A stretch of 15,086 bases of DNA from Spirochaetaceae bacterium (GCA_028820215.1 JAPPKD010000233.1:1-15086), one strand, 5' to 3'; numbered from the stretch's first letter, positions 1-12,801 are shown. Program-made: numbers and translations. Notes: generated from the sequence alone by a model not told the origin.

Positions 1-1232
1 TCGCCGGACGACGGGCGGCCGGACGGACGCCCGTCCCGGCGCCGGTCTCCGGGCCGATGGCGCGGGCCGTGCGGGATCCGCACACCGGCGGACCGGTCGG
101 CGACGTACAGCGCGGGCGCTGCCCGCTCGACCGGGATCTCCTTGCGGGTGAACTCCTCGATCGCCTGCAGGCCGTAGACGAACTCCTCGCACACCAGGGA
201 GACCGCCTTGCCGCGCTTGCCGGCGCGCGCGGTGCGGCCGATGCGGTGAACGTAGTTCTCGGTATGCTCCGGCAGGTCGTAGTTGACCACCAGGTCCAGG
301 TCATCGATGTGCAGCCCACGTGCGGCCACGTCGGTGGCCACCAGGATCGGCAGGTTGCCCTCCTTGAGCTGGTCGATCAGCTTCTGGCGCTTGTTCTGCG
401 GCAGGTCGCCGATGATGAACTCGGCGTCGCGGCCGTTCATGGACAGCCGGCGCGCCACCTGCTCGGCGGCGTGCTTGGTGTTGGTGAAGATCAGCGCGCT
501 GTCGGGCTTCTCCTGCTCCAGCAGCCCGAGCAGCAGGCTGAGCTTCTGCTGCTTGGTGACGTGGTAGAGGCTCTGCGTGACGGTGTCCACGGTCATCCGC
601 TCCGGCTCGATGGCGATCTCGGCCGGCTTGCTCATGTCCCGCCACGCCAGGTTGCGCACCCGGCCGTCCAGGGTGGCGCTCGACAGCATCGTCCAGCGCT
701 CCTTCGCAGGCGGCACCCGGCGCAGGATCTTGCGCACGTCCGGCATGAAGCCCATGTCGAACAGGCGGTCCGCCTCGTCGATCACCAGGGCGCCGACGTC
801 CGGCAGCGGCACCTTGCCGGAGCGGTCGAAGTCGAGCAGCCGGCCCGGCGTGGCGATGAGGATGTCCACGCCCTCGCGCAGGGCTCGTTCCTGTTCCTCG
901 TAGCCAACACCGCCGTACACGCAGGCCATCTTGAAGTCGAGGTGCGTGCCGAGCAGTTGCGCCTCCTGCTCGATCTGCACCGCCAGCTCGCGGGTGGGGA
1001 CGATGATGAGCGCGAATCGGTCGTCGAAGTATTCCTCCTTGAGGAACAGCTCAAAGATCGAGATCAGGAACGCGGCGGTCTTGCCGGTTCCGGTCTGGGA
1101 CTGCACGGTCACGTCGATGCCTTCCAGGGAATACTCGAAGGTACGCTCCTGGACTTTCGTGCATTCGACGAATCCGGCGTCGCGGATTCCGTCCTGGATC
1201 CTCGGATCCAGGTTGAGGTCGGTGAACTTCAT
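1..1232 (-). CDS. rhlB: RhlB-like DEAD-box ATP-dependent RNA helicase (partial, C-terminus off the left edge)
   Basis: ATP-dependent RNA unwinding, probably in RNA turnover or ribosome assembly. About 410 codons are present and the frame is still open at base 3, so the C-terminus is missing. The start MKFTDLNLDPRIQ is an ATG at 1230-1232. Visible motifs in order: QTGTGKT (motif I, about residues 46-52), PTRELAVQ (Ia), DEAD at 152-155, SAT (III), ATDVAARG (V) and HRIGRTARAG (VI). The segments YGGVGYEEQ and GVDILIATPGRLLDF resemble E. coli RhlB, and the end turns into an Arg/Gly/Pro-rich tail as in RhlB. The gene lies 13 bases after pyrF on the same strand, with GGAG overlapping the pyrF end about 16 bases before the ATG, so it is probably co-transcribed with the pyr operon. 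The helicase class is certain. The RhlB assignment over RhlE or other paralogues is likely but rests on remembered similarity. Confidence 0.9.
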   Translation of the reverse strand, partial: MKFTDLNLDPRIQDGIRDAGFVECTKVQERTFEYSLEGIDVTVQSQTGTGKTAAFLISIFELFLKEEYFDDRFALIIVPTRELAVQIEQEAQLLGTHLDFKMACVYGGVGYEEQERALREGVDILIATPGRLLDFDRSGKVPLPDVGALVIDEADRLFDMGFMPDVRKILRRVPPAKERWTMLSSATLDGRVRNLAWRDMSKPAEIAIEPERMTVDTVTQSLYHVTKQQKLSLLLGLLEQEKPDSALIFTNTKHAAEQVARRLSMNGRDAEFIIGDLPQNKRQKLIDQLKEGNLPILVATDVAARGLHIDDLDLVVNYDLPEHTENYVHRIGRTARAGKRGKAVSLVCEEFVYGLQAIEEFTRKEIPVERAAPALYVADRSAGVRIPHGPRHRPGDRRRDGRPSGRPSSG

Positions 1233-1245
1233 AGGTTCTGTCTGA

Positions 1246-1974
1246 TTACTCCATGAGGCGATCGAAGGCGCCGGCCGGATCCGGGGCGGCGGTCACCGCC
1301 CGGCCGACGACCACGTAATCGGCCCCCGCGGCGAGTGCCGCCGCCGGTGTGACGATTCGTTTCTGGTCGTGCGCGCCCGCCCAGACCGGTCGCACCCCGG
1401 GGGTGACGATCCTGGCGTCCGGACCAACGGCAGCGCGCAGCGCCCGGGCGTCGCTGCCGGCGGCGATCAGGCCGCCGCAGCCGGAGTCGACCGCCATACG
1501 GCCAAGGTCGACCACCACGTCGTTCACCGGACGCCCGGGTGCAAGCCCGACCGCGTCCAGATCGGCGCGATCAAGGCTCGTAAGTATAGTAACGCCGAGA
1601 AGCGCGGGCGCATAGCCCGCGCCGTCCGCGCCCTCCTGTGCCGCGGCGGCGGCGGCCTGGAGCATGGCCGGACCGCCCGCGGCGTGCACGGTCACGAGCT
1701 CCACGCCCAGCCGTGCGACGGCCCGCGTGGCCCGCGCCACGGTCTCGGGTATGTCGTGCAGCTTGAGGTCCAGGAACACGCGGTGACCGCGGTCGCGGAC
1801 CGCCCGCACCGCCGCCGGACCCTCCGCCGTGAACAGCTCCAGGCCCACCTTGTAGTAGCCGGGCCGGTCGCCGAGCGCGTCCATGAGGCGCTCGGCCCGT
1901 GCCAAGTCGGGCGTGTCCAGGGCGATGATCACTCTTCGAGTGAGGTTCCGGCTCGTTTCATCCCGCGGCGGCAT
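1246..1974 (-). CDS. pyrF: Orotidine 5'-phosphate decarboxylase
   Basis: Last step of UMP synthesis: decarboxylates OMP to UMP in the cytoplasm. The 242-residue length is normal for the short bacterial family. The catalytic Asp-Lys-Asp set is visible in LDLKLHDIPETV (D69, K71, D74). The N-terminal VIIALD strand and the phosphate-binding VTPGVRP and VVGRAVTAAPDP segments are in their usual places. The ATG at 1972-1974 is chosen because GGAGGAG sits 5 bases upstream. This start overlaps the end of pyrD by 17 bases, so the two genes are probably translationally coupled. In Bacillus the next gene would be pyrE; here it is a helicase gene. Confidence 0.97.
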   Translation of the reverse strand: MPPRDETSRNLTRRVIIALDTPDLARAERLMDALGDRPGYYKVGLELFTAEGPAAVRAVRDRGHRVFLDLKLHDIPETVARATRAVARLGVELVTVHAAGGPAMLQAAAAAAQEGADGAGYAPALLGVTILTSLDRADLDAVGLAPGRPVNDVVVDLGRMAVDSGCGGLIAAGSDARALRAAVGPDARIVTPGVRPVWAGAHDQKRIVTPAAALAAGADYVVVGRAVTAAPDPAGAFDRLME

Positions 1975-2929
1975 TCGTCTCCTCCCCGCGCGGCGTCTTG
2001 CCGCCGCTCTCGCGAATCGAGCCGATCAGATCGCGCAGGCGCCCGCCCTCGCGGCGGACGTACTCCGCGATGCCTTCGCGCACCGCGCCGGCGGTGCCGG
2101 GATCGACGAACGACGCGGTGCCGACCTGCACGGCGGCGGCGCCGGCGATGATCATCTGCAGGGCGTCTTCGGCCGAGCGGATGCCACCCACGCCGATCAC
2201 GGGGATGGTGACCGCGCGCGCGGCCTGGAACACCTGCCGGACCGCGATCGGCAGGATGGCCGGTCCCGACAGGCCGCCGGTACCGTTGGCCAGCACCGGC
2301 CGGCGCGTGCGCACGTCGATCACCATGCCGGTGATGGTGTTCATCACGGTCACCGCGTCGGCCCCGGCCCGCTCGGCCGCCAGCGCGTAGCCGGCCACCT
2401 CCGGCACCTCCGGGCTGAGCTTGGCGGCCACCGGACGATCGGTGACCTGCCGGACCGCCGCCACGGCCGCGGCGACCAGCTCCGGGTCGTGCGCGAACAT
2501 GCGGGCGTCGGCGTAGGCGACGTTCGGGCACGACAGGTTGAGCTCGAAGCCGATCCGGCGGTCCAGCCCGTCCTCGCGGCAAACGCGCTCCACCACCGCG
2601 CAGAGCTCTTCCACCGTGTGCCCCATCACGCTCACCAGCAGCGGGATCCCCAGCTCGGCCAGGTACGGCAGCTTGTCGCGGCAGAAGGCGTCGACCCCGA
2701 CGTTCTGCAGGCCGATCGCGTTGAGCATCCCGGACGGCGTCTCGGTGATGCGCGGCGGCGGGTTGCCGGCCCGCGGGCGCAGGGTGACGGTCTTCGTGAC
2801 GATTCCGCCCAGGTCGCGCAGCGGCAGGAACGCCGCAAGCTCGCGGCCGTAGCCGCAGGTGCCGGAGGCCAGCAGCACCGGATTCGGCGCCGGCAGGCCG
2901 CGCGCGATCGTGGTCGAGAGGTCGATCAC
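1958..2929 (-). CDS. pyrD: Dihydroorotate dehydrogenase, class 1B catalytic subunit
   Basis: Oxidises dihydroorotate to orotate with FMN. In class 1B enzymes electrons pass through PyrK to NAD. The start is taken as the GTG at 2927-2929, which overlaps the pyrK stop as GTGA and has GGAGG 7 bases upstream; it gives 323 residues beginning [15 protein letters not shown] at 2956 would add nine residues but lacks a comparable ribosome site. Family signatures: LLASGTCGYGREL near the N-terminus, KTVTLRPRAGNPPPR (FMN and substrate binding), NLSCPN with the catalytic-base Cys near residue 134 that marks class 1 rather than membrane class 2 enzymes, and GVGGI for FMN phosphate. The adjacent pyrK confirms class 1B. 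Confidence 0.97.
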   Translation of the reverse strand: MIDLSTTIARGLPAPNPVLLASGTCGYGRELAAFLPLRDLGGIVTKTVTLRPRAGNPPPRITETPSGMLNAIGLQNVGVDAFCRDKLPYLAELGIPLLVSVMGHTVEELCAVVERVCREDGLDRRIGFELNLSCPNVAYADARMFAHDPELVAAAVAAVRQVTDRPVAAKLSPEVPEVAGYALAAERAGADAVTVMNTITGMVIDVRTRRPVLANGTGGLSGPAILPIAVRQVFQAARAVTIPVIGVGGIRSAEDALQMIIAGAAAVQVGTASFVDPGTAGAVREGIAEYVRREGGRLRDLIGSIRESGGKTPRGEETNAAAG

Positions 2930-3737
2930 GCGGACGCCTCCGCCCGGCCGGGCCACATCAGCCGCTCCGCGTCGAAAGCCGGCCCGTCACGGCAGACCAG
3001 GTCGTAGCCGCCGGCGGCGGTGCGCACCGCGCATCCCTGGCAGGCGCCGAACCCGCACGCCATGTGCTCCTCCACGGCGACCTGGCACCGTGTGCCGCTC
3101 CGCCGGCAGAGGTCGGCCACCGCGGCCAGCATCGGCTCGGGACCGCAGGCGTAGACCCGGCACCCGGCGGCGTCCGTCCCCAGTAGCTCACGCAGGCAGT
3201 CCGCGGCCGTGCCGCGACTGCCGGCCGAGCCGTCGTCGGTCATCACGTGCACCTCGGCTCCGAGTGCGGCCAGCTCATCCCGCAGCAGCACCTGCTCGGC
3301 GGTGCGCGCGCCGACGATCACGCGCGGCACGGCCCCCTCGCGTGTCAGCCGCTCGGCCAGCGCGTAGATCGGTGGCAGGCCCACTCCACCGCCCACCAGA
3401 ACCGCGTGCGCACAACTGTCGGAGCGGAAGCCGCGTCCCAGCGGACCCAGCACCCACACGCGCTGCCCCGGCGCGCAGGCGAACAGGGCGCGCGTGCCCA
3501 GGCCCATCGCCTTGGACAGGACCGCCAGGTGGCGGCCGTCGGCACGGAGGATGCTGAACGGCCGCGGCAGGTACGCCGGCTCCAGTCCGAGCTGCACGAA
3601 CTGCCCGGGCTCGAAGCCGGCGCCAAGGCCGCATGCCAAGGTCAGCACGTGGTGCTCCGGCGCCACGACCCGGTTGGCGGCCACCTCGCAGAGCTGCCGG
3701 GTCACCGTTGGCGCGACGCTGCGCCCCGCGGGAGACG

Positions 3738-3741
<4 letters not shown>
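2926..3741 (-). CDS. pyrK: Dihydroorotate dehydrogenase electron-transfer subunit (FAD, 2Fe-2S)
   Basis: Iron-sulfur flavoprotein that carries electrons from PyrD to NAD. The GTG at 3739-3741 overlaps the carB stop as GTGA and gives 271 residues, close to the 256 of B. subtilis PyrK. Starting further upstream would run deep into carB. Domains in order: ferredoxin-reductase-like FAD domain with RPFSI (residues 60-64), NAD-binding domain with [15 protein letters not shown] (from about 116), and a C-terminal 2Fe-2S site with four cysteines at 229, 234, 237 and 250 (spacing C-x4-C-x2-C-x12-C) within [12 protein letters not shown]. All expected cofactor residues are present. The 4-base overlaps on both sides (carB and pyrD) suggest coupled translation, which would suit the stoichiometric PyrD-PyrK complex. 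Confidence 0.96.
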
Positions 3742-8115
<4,374 letters not shown>

Positions 8116-8119
<4 letters not shown>

Positions 8120-9408
8120 GCCGCCGCCTCCATGCTGCCCCGCTCCATCAGCACGCGGCCGCCGACGATGCAGGCGGTCGCCCGCCCGGTCATGGTGGCG
8201 CCCAGGAACGGCGTGTTGATCGACTTGGAGCGGATCGTCTCCCGCTCGACCACCCAGGACTCCTCGGGGTCGATCACGGTGACGTCGGCGGTGGCGCCGG
8301 ACGACAGGTGACCGCCGTCCACGCCGATCAGCGCCGCCGGGTTGACCGACAGGTAACGCGCGAACCGCTGCCAGTCGATCACGCCGTCACGCACCAGGTT
8401 CAGCGCCAGCGGCACCACGGTCTCCAGGCCGATGATGCCGTTGGGCGCGCTCACGAACTCCAGCGCCTTCTCGTACGGGGCGTGCGGGGCGTGGTCGCTG
8501 CCTATCGTGTCGATGACGCCGTCGGCCAGCGCCGCGCGGACCGCCACGCGGTCGGACTCCGCGCGCAGCGGCGGGTACATCTTGGCGTCGGCGTTGTAGC
8601 CGTCCACCGCCTCGTCGGTGAGCTCCCAGTAGTGCGGGCAGGTCTCGGCGGTGACGGAGATGCCCTCGGCCTTGGCCATGCGGATCAGCTCCACGGAGCG
8701 GGCGCAGGAGACATGCAGGAAATGCACGCGCCCGCCGGTGAGCGCGGCGATCTGGATGTCGCGGGCCACCATCGCGCTCTCCGCCGCGCAGGGAGTGCCG
8801 GACAGCCCCATGCGGGTGGCGGCCAGCCCTTCGTTCATGGCGCCGCCGGCGGACAGGCCCGGATCCTCGGCATGGACCAGGATGGGCAGCTCGAACTTCA
8901 GCGCGTATTCCAGGCTGCGGCGCATCACCATGGAGTCGGCGATCGGCTGGCCGTCGTCCGAAAGCGCCACCGCTCCGCCCTTGCGGAGCTGGCCGAACTC
9001 GGTGAGCTGCTTCCCTTCCTGGCCCAGGGTGACCGCGCCCACCGGCCACAGCCGGGCGAGCCCGATGCGGCGCGACTCGCGGATCAGGAATTCCATGTCG
9101 GGACGGCTGTCGGAGACCGGCCGCGTGTTGGGCATCGGGCAGACGCCGGTGAACCCGGCCGCGACCGCGGCGGTCAGCCCGCTCTGCAGGTCCTCCTTGT
9201 ACTCGAACCCCGGTTCCCGCAGGTGCACGTGCAGGTCGATCAGGCCGGGCGTCACCACCTGCCTGGTGCAGTCGATGGTGCGGTCGGCCGCCGTTCCGGA
9301 GTCGGCGCCGACGGCGGCGACCATCCCGTCGCGGATGAGCAGGTCGCAGACGCGGTCGACGCCGTTCTGCGGGTCGATCACGCGCCCGCCGCGCAGCAGC
9401 AGCGTCAT
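8116..9408 (-). CDS. pyrC: Dihydroorotase, type I
   Basis: Zinc enzyme that cyclises carbamoyl aspartate to dihydroorotate. Numbered from the chosen ATG at 9406-9408, it has 430 residues, the usual length for the long bacterial class. Metal and substrate motifs: [10 protein letters not shown] (H60, H62), SDDG (Asp151/152, replacing the carbamylated lysine of class II enzymes), HAE with H179, HVS with H232, and SDHAPH (D305). All are intact, so this should be an active enzyme rather than the inactive pseudo-dihydroorotase that partners some ATCases. An upstream TTG at 9429 would add seven residues and overlap pyrB, but it has no ribosome site and the family typically begins just before [10 protein letters not shown]. 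On the chosen start the gap to pyrB is 10 bases. Confidence 0.96.
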
Positions 9409-9418
9409 CGGGCCGTTC

Positions 9419-10402
9419 TCATCGGGCAAGGCAGGTGTGGAACAGGACCGCCATGCGCACGGCCACGCCGTTGGTCACCTGGTCCAGGATGAGGGAATGC
9501 GGGCCGTCGGCCACGTCGGCGGCGATCTCCACGCCGCGGTGCATGGGCATCGGGTGCAGCACCAGCACGTGCGGGTCGGCGGCCGTCAGCCGCTCGCGGG
9601 TGATGCCGTACTCGACCGCGTACTCGTGGATCGACGGGAAGTAGCCGCCGTGCTGGCGCTCGAACTGGATGCGCAGGATGTTGAGCACGTCCTGATCGCC
9701 GATCACGGCGTCCAGGTCGTAGCTCACCGCCACGCCCAGCTCCTCGATGTCCGCCGGGATCAGCGTCGGCGGCCCGCAGACGGTGACGGACGCGCCCAGC
9801 CTGGTCAGTCCCCAGATGTTGGAGCGCGCCACCCGCGAGTGCAGGATGTCGCCGATCAGGCAGACCCGCAGTCCCTCGATCGGCCGCCGTTCGCGGATCG
9901 TGTAGATGTCGAGCAGCCCCTGCGTCGGGTGCTCGTGCACGCCGTCGCCGGCGTTGACCACGCCGGCCTCCAGCACCCGCGCCAGCAGGTCGGCGGCGCC
10001 GGAGGCCTGGTGGCGGACGACCACGGTGTCGATCTGCATCGCCTCGATGGCGCGGGCGGTGTCGGTGAGGCTCTCCCCCTTCTCGGTGCTGGAGGTGGAG
10101 CCGGTCAGGTTGACCGTGTCGGCCGACAGCCGCTTGGCGGCCAGCTCGAAGCTTGAGCGGGTGCGGGTTGAGGCCTCGAAGAACAGGTTGGCGATGGTCT
10201 TGCCCTGCAGGGCCGGGACCTTCTTGACCTCGCGCGAGGAGACCTCCTTGAAGGAGTCGGTGGAGTCGAGGAGGAGCTCGATCTCCTCCCGCGACAGGTC
10301 CTGCAGCGCCAACAGGTCCTTGCGCGACCAGCGGACCTTCTCCGTGGCCGGCTCGGGCGCCGTGGCCGTGGCGGCGGCCGGGGACGCCTGGGTGCCCGTC
10401 AT
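9419..10402 (-). CDS. pyrB: Aspartate carbamoyltransferase catalytic subunit
   Basis: Condenses carbamoyl phosphate with aspartate, the first committed step. 327 residues. The carbamoyl phosphate motif STRTRSSFE is at 78-86, the active-site loop STEKGES includes K108, HEHPTQ is at 156-161, and the aspartate-side motif reads [11 protein letters not shown] (283 onward), where many homologues have HPGPxNRG. The first 22 residues are an Ala/Thr/Pro-rich extension not usual in the family, probably disordered. No pyrI regulatory subunit is present in the window, consistent with a stand-alone trimer as in Bacillus. The ATG overlaps the pyrR stop as ATGA, with AGGGG 7 bases upstream, so PyrR-controlled translation could propagate into pyrB. 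Confidence 0.97.
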   Translation of the reverse strand: MTGTQASPAAATATAPEPATEKVRWSRKDLLALQDLSREEIELLLDSTDSFKEVSSREVKKVPALQGKTIANLFFEASTRTRSSFELAAKRLSADTVNLTGSTSSTEKGESLTDTARAIEAMQIDTVVVRHQASGAADLLARVLEAGVVNAGDGVHEHPTQGLLDIYTIRERRPIEGLRVCLIGDILHSRVARSNIWGLTRLGASVTVCGPPTLIPADIEELGVAVSYDLDAVIGDQDVLNILRIQFERQHGGYFPSIHEYAVEYGITRERLTAADPHVLVLHPMPMHRGVEIAADVADGPHSLILDQVTNGVAVRMAVLFHTCLAR

Positions 10403-10956
10403 GCCGGGTCCCCTTTGCGGTCGATCAGCACGTCTTCCACGCCGTCGGTCTCCGTGAAGCGGACCCGGATCTTCTCGTCGCGGGCCGTGGGGATGTTCCG
10501 GCCCACGTAATCGGCGCGGATCGGCAGCTCACGGTGGCCGCGGTCGATGAGCACGGCCAGCTTGATCTTGCGCGGGCGGCCCAGGTCGGCCAGCGCGTCC
10601 ATGGCGGCGCGCGTGGTGCGGCCGGTGTAGAGGACATCGTCGACCAGGATCACCACCCTGTCGTCGATGGGAAATCCCAACTCGGTGGGCCGCACGACCG
10701 GCTGAGCGGCCACCTGACTGAGGTCATCGCGGTACAGGTTGATGTCCAGCGAGCCGAGGGGGACATGGATGCCGGTGGCGTCGTGCATGGCCTGCGCGAT
10801 GCGCTGCGCCATGGGCACGCCGCGGGTGCGCACGCCGACCAAGCGTACGTCATCATCGGCCGATTCGATGATCTCGTGGGCGATGCGGATGAGTGCGCGC
10901 CGGATCTGGTCGGCGTCGAGCACGCGCCGACTCACCAAGCGCTCAGCGTGCGGCAT
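10399..10956 (-). CDS. pyrR: PyrR bifunctional pyr operon regulator / uracil phosphoribosyltransferase
   Basis: UMP-dependent RNA-binding regulator of the pyr operon with uracil phosphoribosyltransferase activity. 185 residues against 181 in B. subtilis, with strong similarity throughout: [29 protein letters not shown], the PRPP loop [14 protein letters not shown] (101-114), and [25 protein letters not shown]. Two in-frame ATGs occur, at 10962 and 10956. The second is chosen because AAAGGG lies 7 bases upstream of it and only 1 base from the first. It is the promoter-proximal gene, and its own leader carries a PyrR-type hairpin, so it is probably autoregulated. Confidence 0.97.
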   Translation of the reverse strand: MPHAERLVSRRVLDADQIRRALIRIAHEIIESADDDVRLVGVRTRGVPMAQRIAQAMHDATGIHVPLGSLDINLYRDDLSQVAAQPVVRPTELGFPIDDRVVILVDDVLYTGRTTRAAMDALADLGRPRKIKLAVLIDRGHRELPIRADYVGRNIPTARDEKIRVRFTETDGVEDVLIDRKGDPA

Positions 10957-10968
10957 GGGCATTCCCTT

Positions 10969-10988
10969 TCGGGCCTCACAGGACCCGA
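10969..10988 (-). promoter_or_regulatory. PyrR-binding RNA hairpin next to the pyrR ribosome binding site
   Basis: On the transcribed strand a 7-bp stem (UCGGGUC with GGCCCGA, including one U-G pair) is capped by the hexaloop CUGUGA. This fits the CNGNGA loop known for PyrR sites in Bacillus leaders. The stem ends directly against the AAAGGG ribosome site of pyrR. No terminator or antiterminator is visible, so the likely mechanism is occlusion of pyrR translation, as reported for mycobacteria, rather than attenuation. The fold and motif are seen; the mechanism is inferred. Confidence 0.85.
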
Positions 10989-11005
10989 CTTAAAGGTGTG
11001 TGCGG

Positions 11006-11034
11006 AGACTACCCAGCCGGGCCGCCGGTGTCAA
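11006..11034 (-). promoter_or_regulatory. Promoter of the pyr operon
   Basis: A perfect -35 TTGACA (11029-11034) is followed by a 17-base spacer and a -10 TAGTCT (11006-11011) on the minus strand. The transcript should start near 10999, giving a leader of about 43 nt that just contains the PyrR hairpin. No other comparable promoter is seen between the operon genes. Confidence 0.8.
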
Positions 11035-11039
11035 GCACT

Positions 11040-11560
11040 GCGGCGCGGTCGCGGTTTCACTCGTCACCAGACTACCTGCAGACACGCTCTCCGTCTGTGA
11101 TTCGGTCGTCGTCGCTGTTGGCGCCGACGGGGTTGGAACGGCCAGCACCGCATAACACAACAGGAGTTCCGCCGAGGTCTCCATGCACGTAACAGATGCC
11201 GGCCGCCTTCACGCCGCGTTGGAGTGAATGGCCGTACCGCCTGCTTGCGATGCGCCTTGGCGGTTTCCTTGGCTGCGCATCCGGCGGCTGCTCGAGACCA
11301 GGGCATCCATGCGTGCACGGTCGCCTCTTCTGTCCGCCCGGTGCCACACCCTGTCGACGCAGACCTGCTCGACCTCGCCGGTCGTGCTCTCGGCAACATG
11401 AAGCGATTTCGTGGGATCGCTCTTCCGGTCGCTTCTCCCGGGTTCGGCCCGAACGCAGCCTCCCTCTTGATCGTTCCCCGGGGCTACCTCCCGACGCTCG
11501 GAGCATGTCCAAACCCGGCTACGCCTGCCCGTTGCGTCAATTCTTACGCGAGTAAGGCCG
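11040..11560. other. Unassigned ~520-base block upstream of the pyr promoter
   Basis: GC-rich stretch with long open frames on both strands (for example 11072-11512 minus and 11224-11568 plus). None shows a ribosome site, a recognisable motif or protein-like composition; all are rich in Arg, Pro and Gly, as expected for chance frames in GC-rich DNA. Small hairpins occur, such as AGCGAT/ATCGCT near 11402-11421. It may hold relics of a decayed element or a structured RNA, but I can assign nothing. Confidence 0.3.
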
Positions 11561-11571
11561 CTCTCTGAGTG

Positions 11572-11849
11572 TCAACCGTTGCGGTTCTTCAAAACGGACA
11601 CCGCCGCGAGATCGGAAATAAACTCCCTGTGCCGAGAGCGCGCCACGATCTCCGGATCCACCCCGATAGCCAGTCGCGCGCCCTCGAGCCACTCGTGTCC
11701 AACTCAAAGCTGTCTGCATCGGCAGCGATGCCTGTGTTGATCGCGGCATCTTTGCCGTACTTAGGCGATCTCGTCGAAGATCATTGGAATAATCACTGTC
11801 GTCCTGGACACTCGCTCATCAAGCTCTGCGCTGTTGAGGGATAGCTCAT
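11572..11849 (-). pseudogene. Decayed small ORF of unknown family, two frameshifts
   Basis: Three protein-like pieces follow each other in different minus-strand frames: YELSLNSAELDERVSRTT continuing to IFDEIA (about 11850 to 11761, ending in TAA), then KYGKDAAINTGIAADADSF (about 11762 to 11705), then EWLEGARLAIGVDPEIVARS continuing to SVLKNRNG before a TGA at 11572-11574. Joined, they would make roughly 90 residues. The composition looks like real protein, unlike the Arg/Pro-rich shadow frames around it. I do not recognise the family. It begins where the DUF1778-type relic ends (ATGA overlap), the position a toxin or partner would occupy, but it does not resemble the GNAT toxins usually paired with DUF1778. 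The antisense frame is open over the same span but lacks a ribosome site. Confidence 0.4.
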
Positions 11850-12120
11850 ATCGGTCCGGATGTCTCGGTGAACGGTCTCGGCTCTCTATGGATCGGCTCA
11901 AGACAGCGGCAAGCCGCATCTCGGAGCTCGTCGTTCGGGTTTGGTGGGTTGATTAGCGCCTCCTGGAATTCGTCCCAATCCCGCGCTGACAGAGTGACTG
12001 CCTCACTTGATTGGATAACGCGCTCGGCCCCATGTTCGATAGCCCAAGGTCGATCACGGCGGTCTGCCGAAAGGCAGCCGAACTCTCTAGTGTCTACTCC
12101 GTCTTGGCGCCTACGCTCAC
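11846..12120 (-). pseudogene. Broken DUF1778-type (TacA-like) antitoxin gene
   Basis: The C-terminal part AERVIQSSEAVTLSARDWDE followed by FQEALINPPNPNDELRDAAC matches the characteristic tail of DUF1778 ribbon-helix-helix antitoxins (LSxRDxxxFxxALxNPPxPNxxLRxAA). Just upstream in another frame, SSAAFRQTAVIDLGLSN matches the preceding helix, so one frameshift lies near 12035. Further upstream, a GTG at 12118-12120 with GGAGG 10 bases before it opens MSVGAKTE, followed at once by an in-frame TAG; most of the N-terminal DNA-binding strand and helix is missing. The gene is therefore inactive. In the family it would repress its operon and neutralise a GNAT acetyltransferase toxin; no such toxin is intact here. 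Confidence 0.7.
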
Positions 12121-12286
12121 TCAAACCGGTCCTCCCCAATGTTGAGAAAGATCTAAAGCAGGCTGGGGCCAAGGTCCCTCTTTGCAACCGCTCACTACTG
12201 GAGTTTGACACTCTGGCTTATTGCGCGTTCGCTCGGCTTCACTCCTGATGGCACTTAGCCAATATTGGCCAGCGACCCGCCCGGAC

Positions 12287-12757
12287 CTATCGTGATAGGT
12301 TCGTACTAAACAGGATCTCGCCGCAGAAGTCAGTCGTGTAATACTCAATCCAACGCGCCGTCCTACCCGAAAAGCTGAGCGTTGCGCTACGGGGTGTCAA
12401 AGCACCGCATACGGGATCACGAAAGCTCTCGTCACCAGAGAATCCTCCACCGGTAGCGGTGAAAAATCCCGTCTTGTTGATCTCGCCAGTGATGTCCGGA
12501 AGATCGACCGATTCGCCGAAGAACGTGGTCGTCGTGCTAACCGTGACCTGCGATCCGGACTGTACTACCTTTATGCGCATCGTTCCGATCTCGACCGGAT
12601 CGATTAGTGTTCCATCCATGATAGTCGTCCCCGTGTAGGTCCCAGCAACGTCCGGATACGGCGAACTGACCATATCGTCGCATGCGCCAAGAACTATCAA
12701 CGACGCGACTGCAAAGGTCGTAAGGGCGATCTTGAATCGTACAGAGCAATGAGCCAA
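12287..12757 (-). CDS. Small predicted lipoprotein of unknown function
   Basis: 156 residues beginning at a TTG (12755-12757) preceded by a perfect AGGAGG 6 bases upstream; an ATG at 12784 has no ribosome site and would put 9 extra residues before the signal peptide. The N-terminus is a classic lipoprotein signal: a short positive region, hydrophobic stretch IALTTFAVASLIV, and lipobox LGAC with the lipidated Cys at residue 26, followed by Asp-Asp. The mature part is Thr/Gly/Ser-rich with alternating beta-like segments (VAGTYTGTT, MRIKVVQSGSQVTVSTTTT, ATLSFSGRTARWIEYYTT) and two further cysteines (117 and 145) that could form a disulfide. This suggests a small beta-barrel or beta-sandwich domain, but no family is recognised. 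GC content is clearly lower than in the pyr genes. Confidence 0.8.
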   Translation of the reverse strand: MAHCSVRFKIALTTFAVASLIVLGACDDMVSSPYPDVAGTYTGTTIMDGTLIDPVEIGTMRIKVVQSGSQVTVSTTTTFFGESVDLPDITGEINKTGFFTATGGGFSGDESFRDPVCGALTPRSATLSFSGRTARWIEYYTTDFCGEILFSTNLSR

Positions 12758-12769
12758 TTGCGTCCTCCT

Positions 12770-12797
12770 GGCCGTCACCCTCATAGGTGCCGGGCCG
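12770..12797 (-). promoter_or_regulatory. Leader hairpin element upstream of the lipoprotein gene (copy B)
   Basis: The minus strand reads CGGCCCGGCACCTATG (12782-12797), identical to an element upstream of the exported-protein gene. It can fold as GGCC/GGCC outer and CACC/GGUG inner pairs with UAUGAG in the loop, ending directly at the AGGAGG ribosome site. This placement suggests translational control or transcript protection. Function is unknown. Confidence 0.5.
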
Positions 12798-12801
12798 TTT
12801 T

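Noticed and set aside
57..1256. A plus-strand open frame of 399 codons
   Set aside because: It is codon-for-codon antisense to the RhlB-like helicase, whose motifs are unmistakable.
11072..11512. A minus-strand ORF of 146 codons
   Set aside because: Arg/Gly/Pro-rich composition, no ribosome site, overlapping open frames in both other minus frames and on the plus strand, and no recognisable motif.
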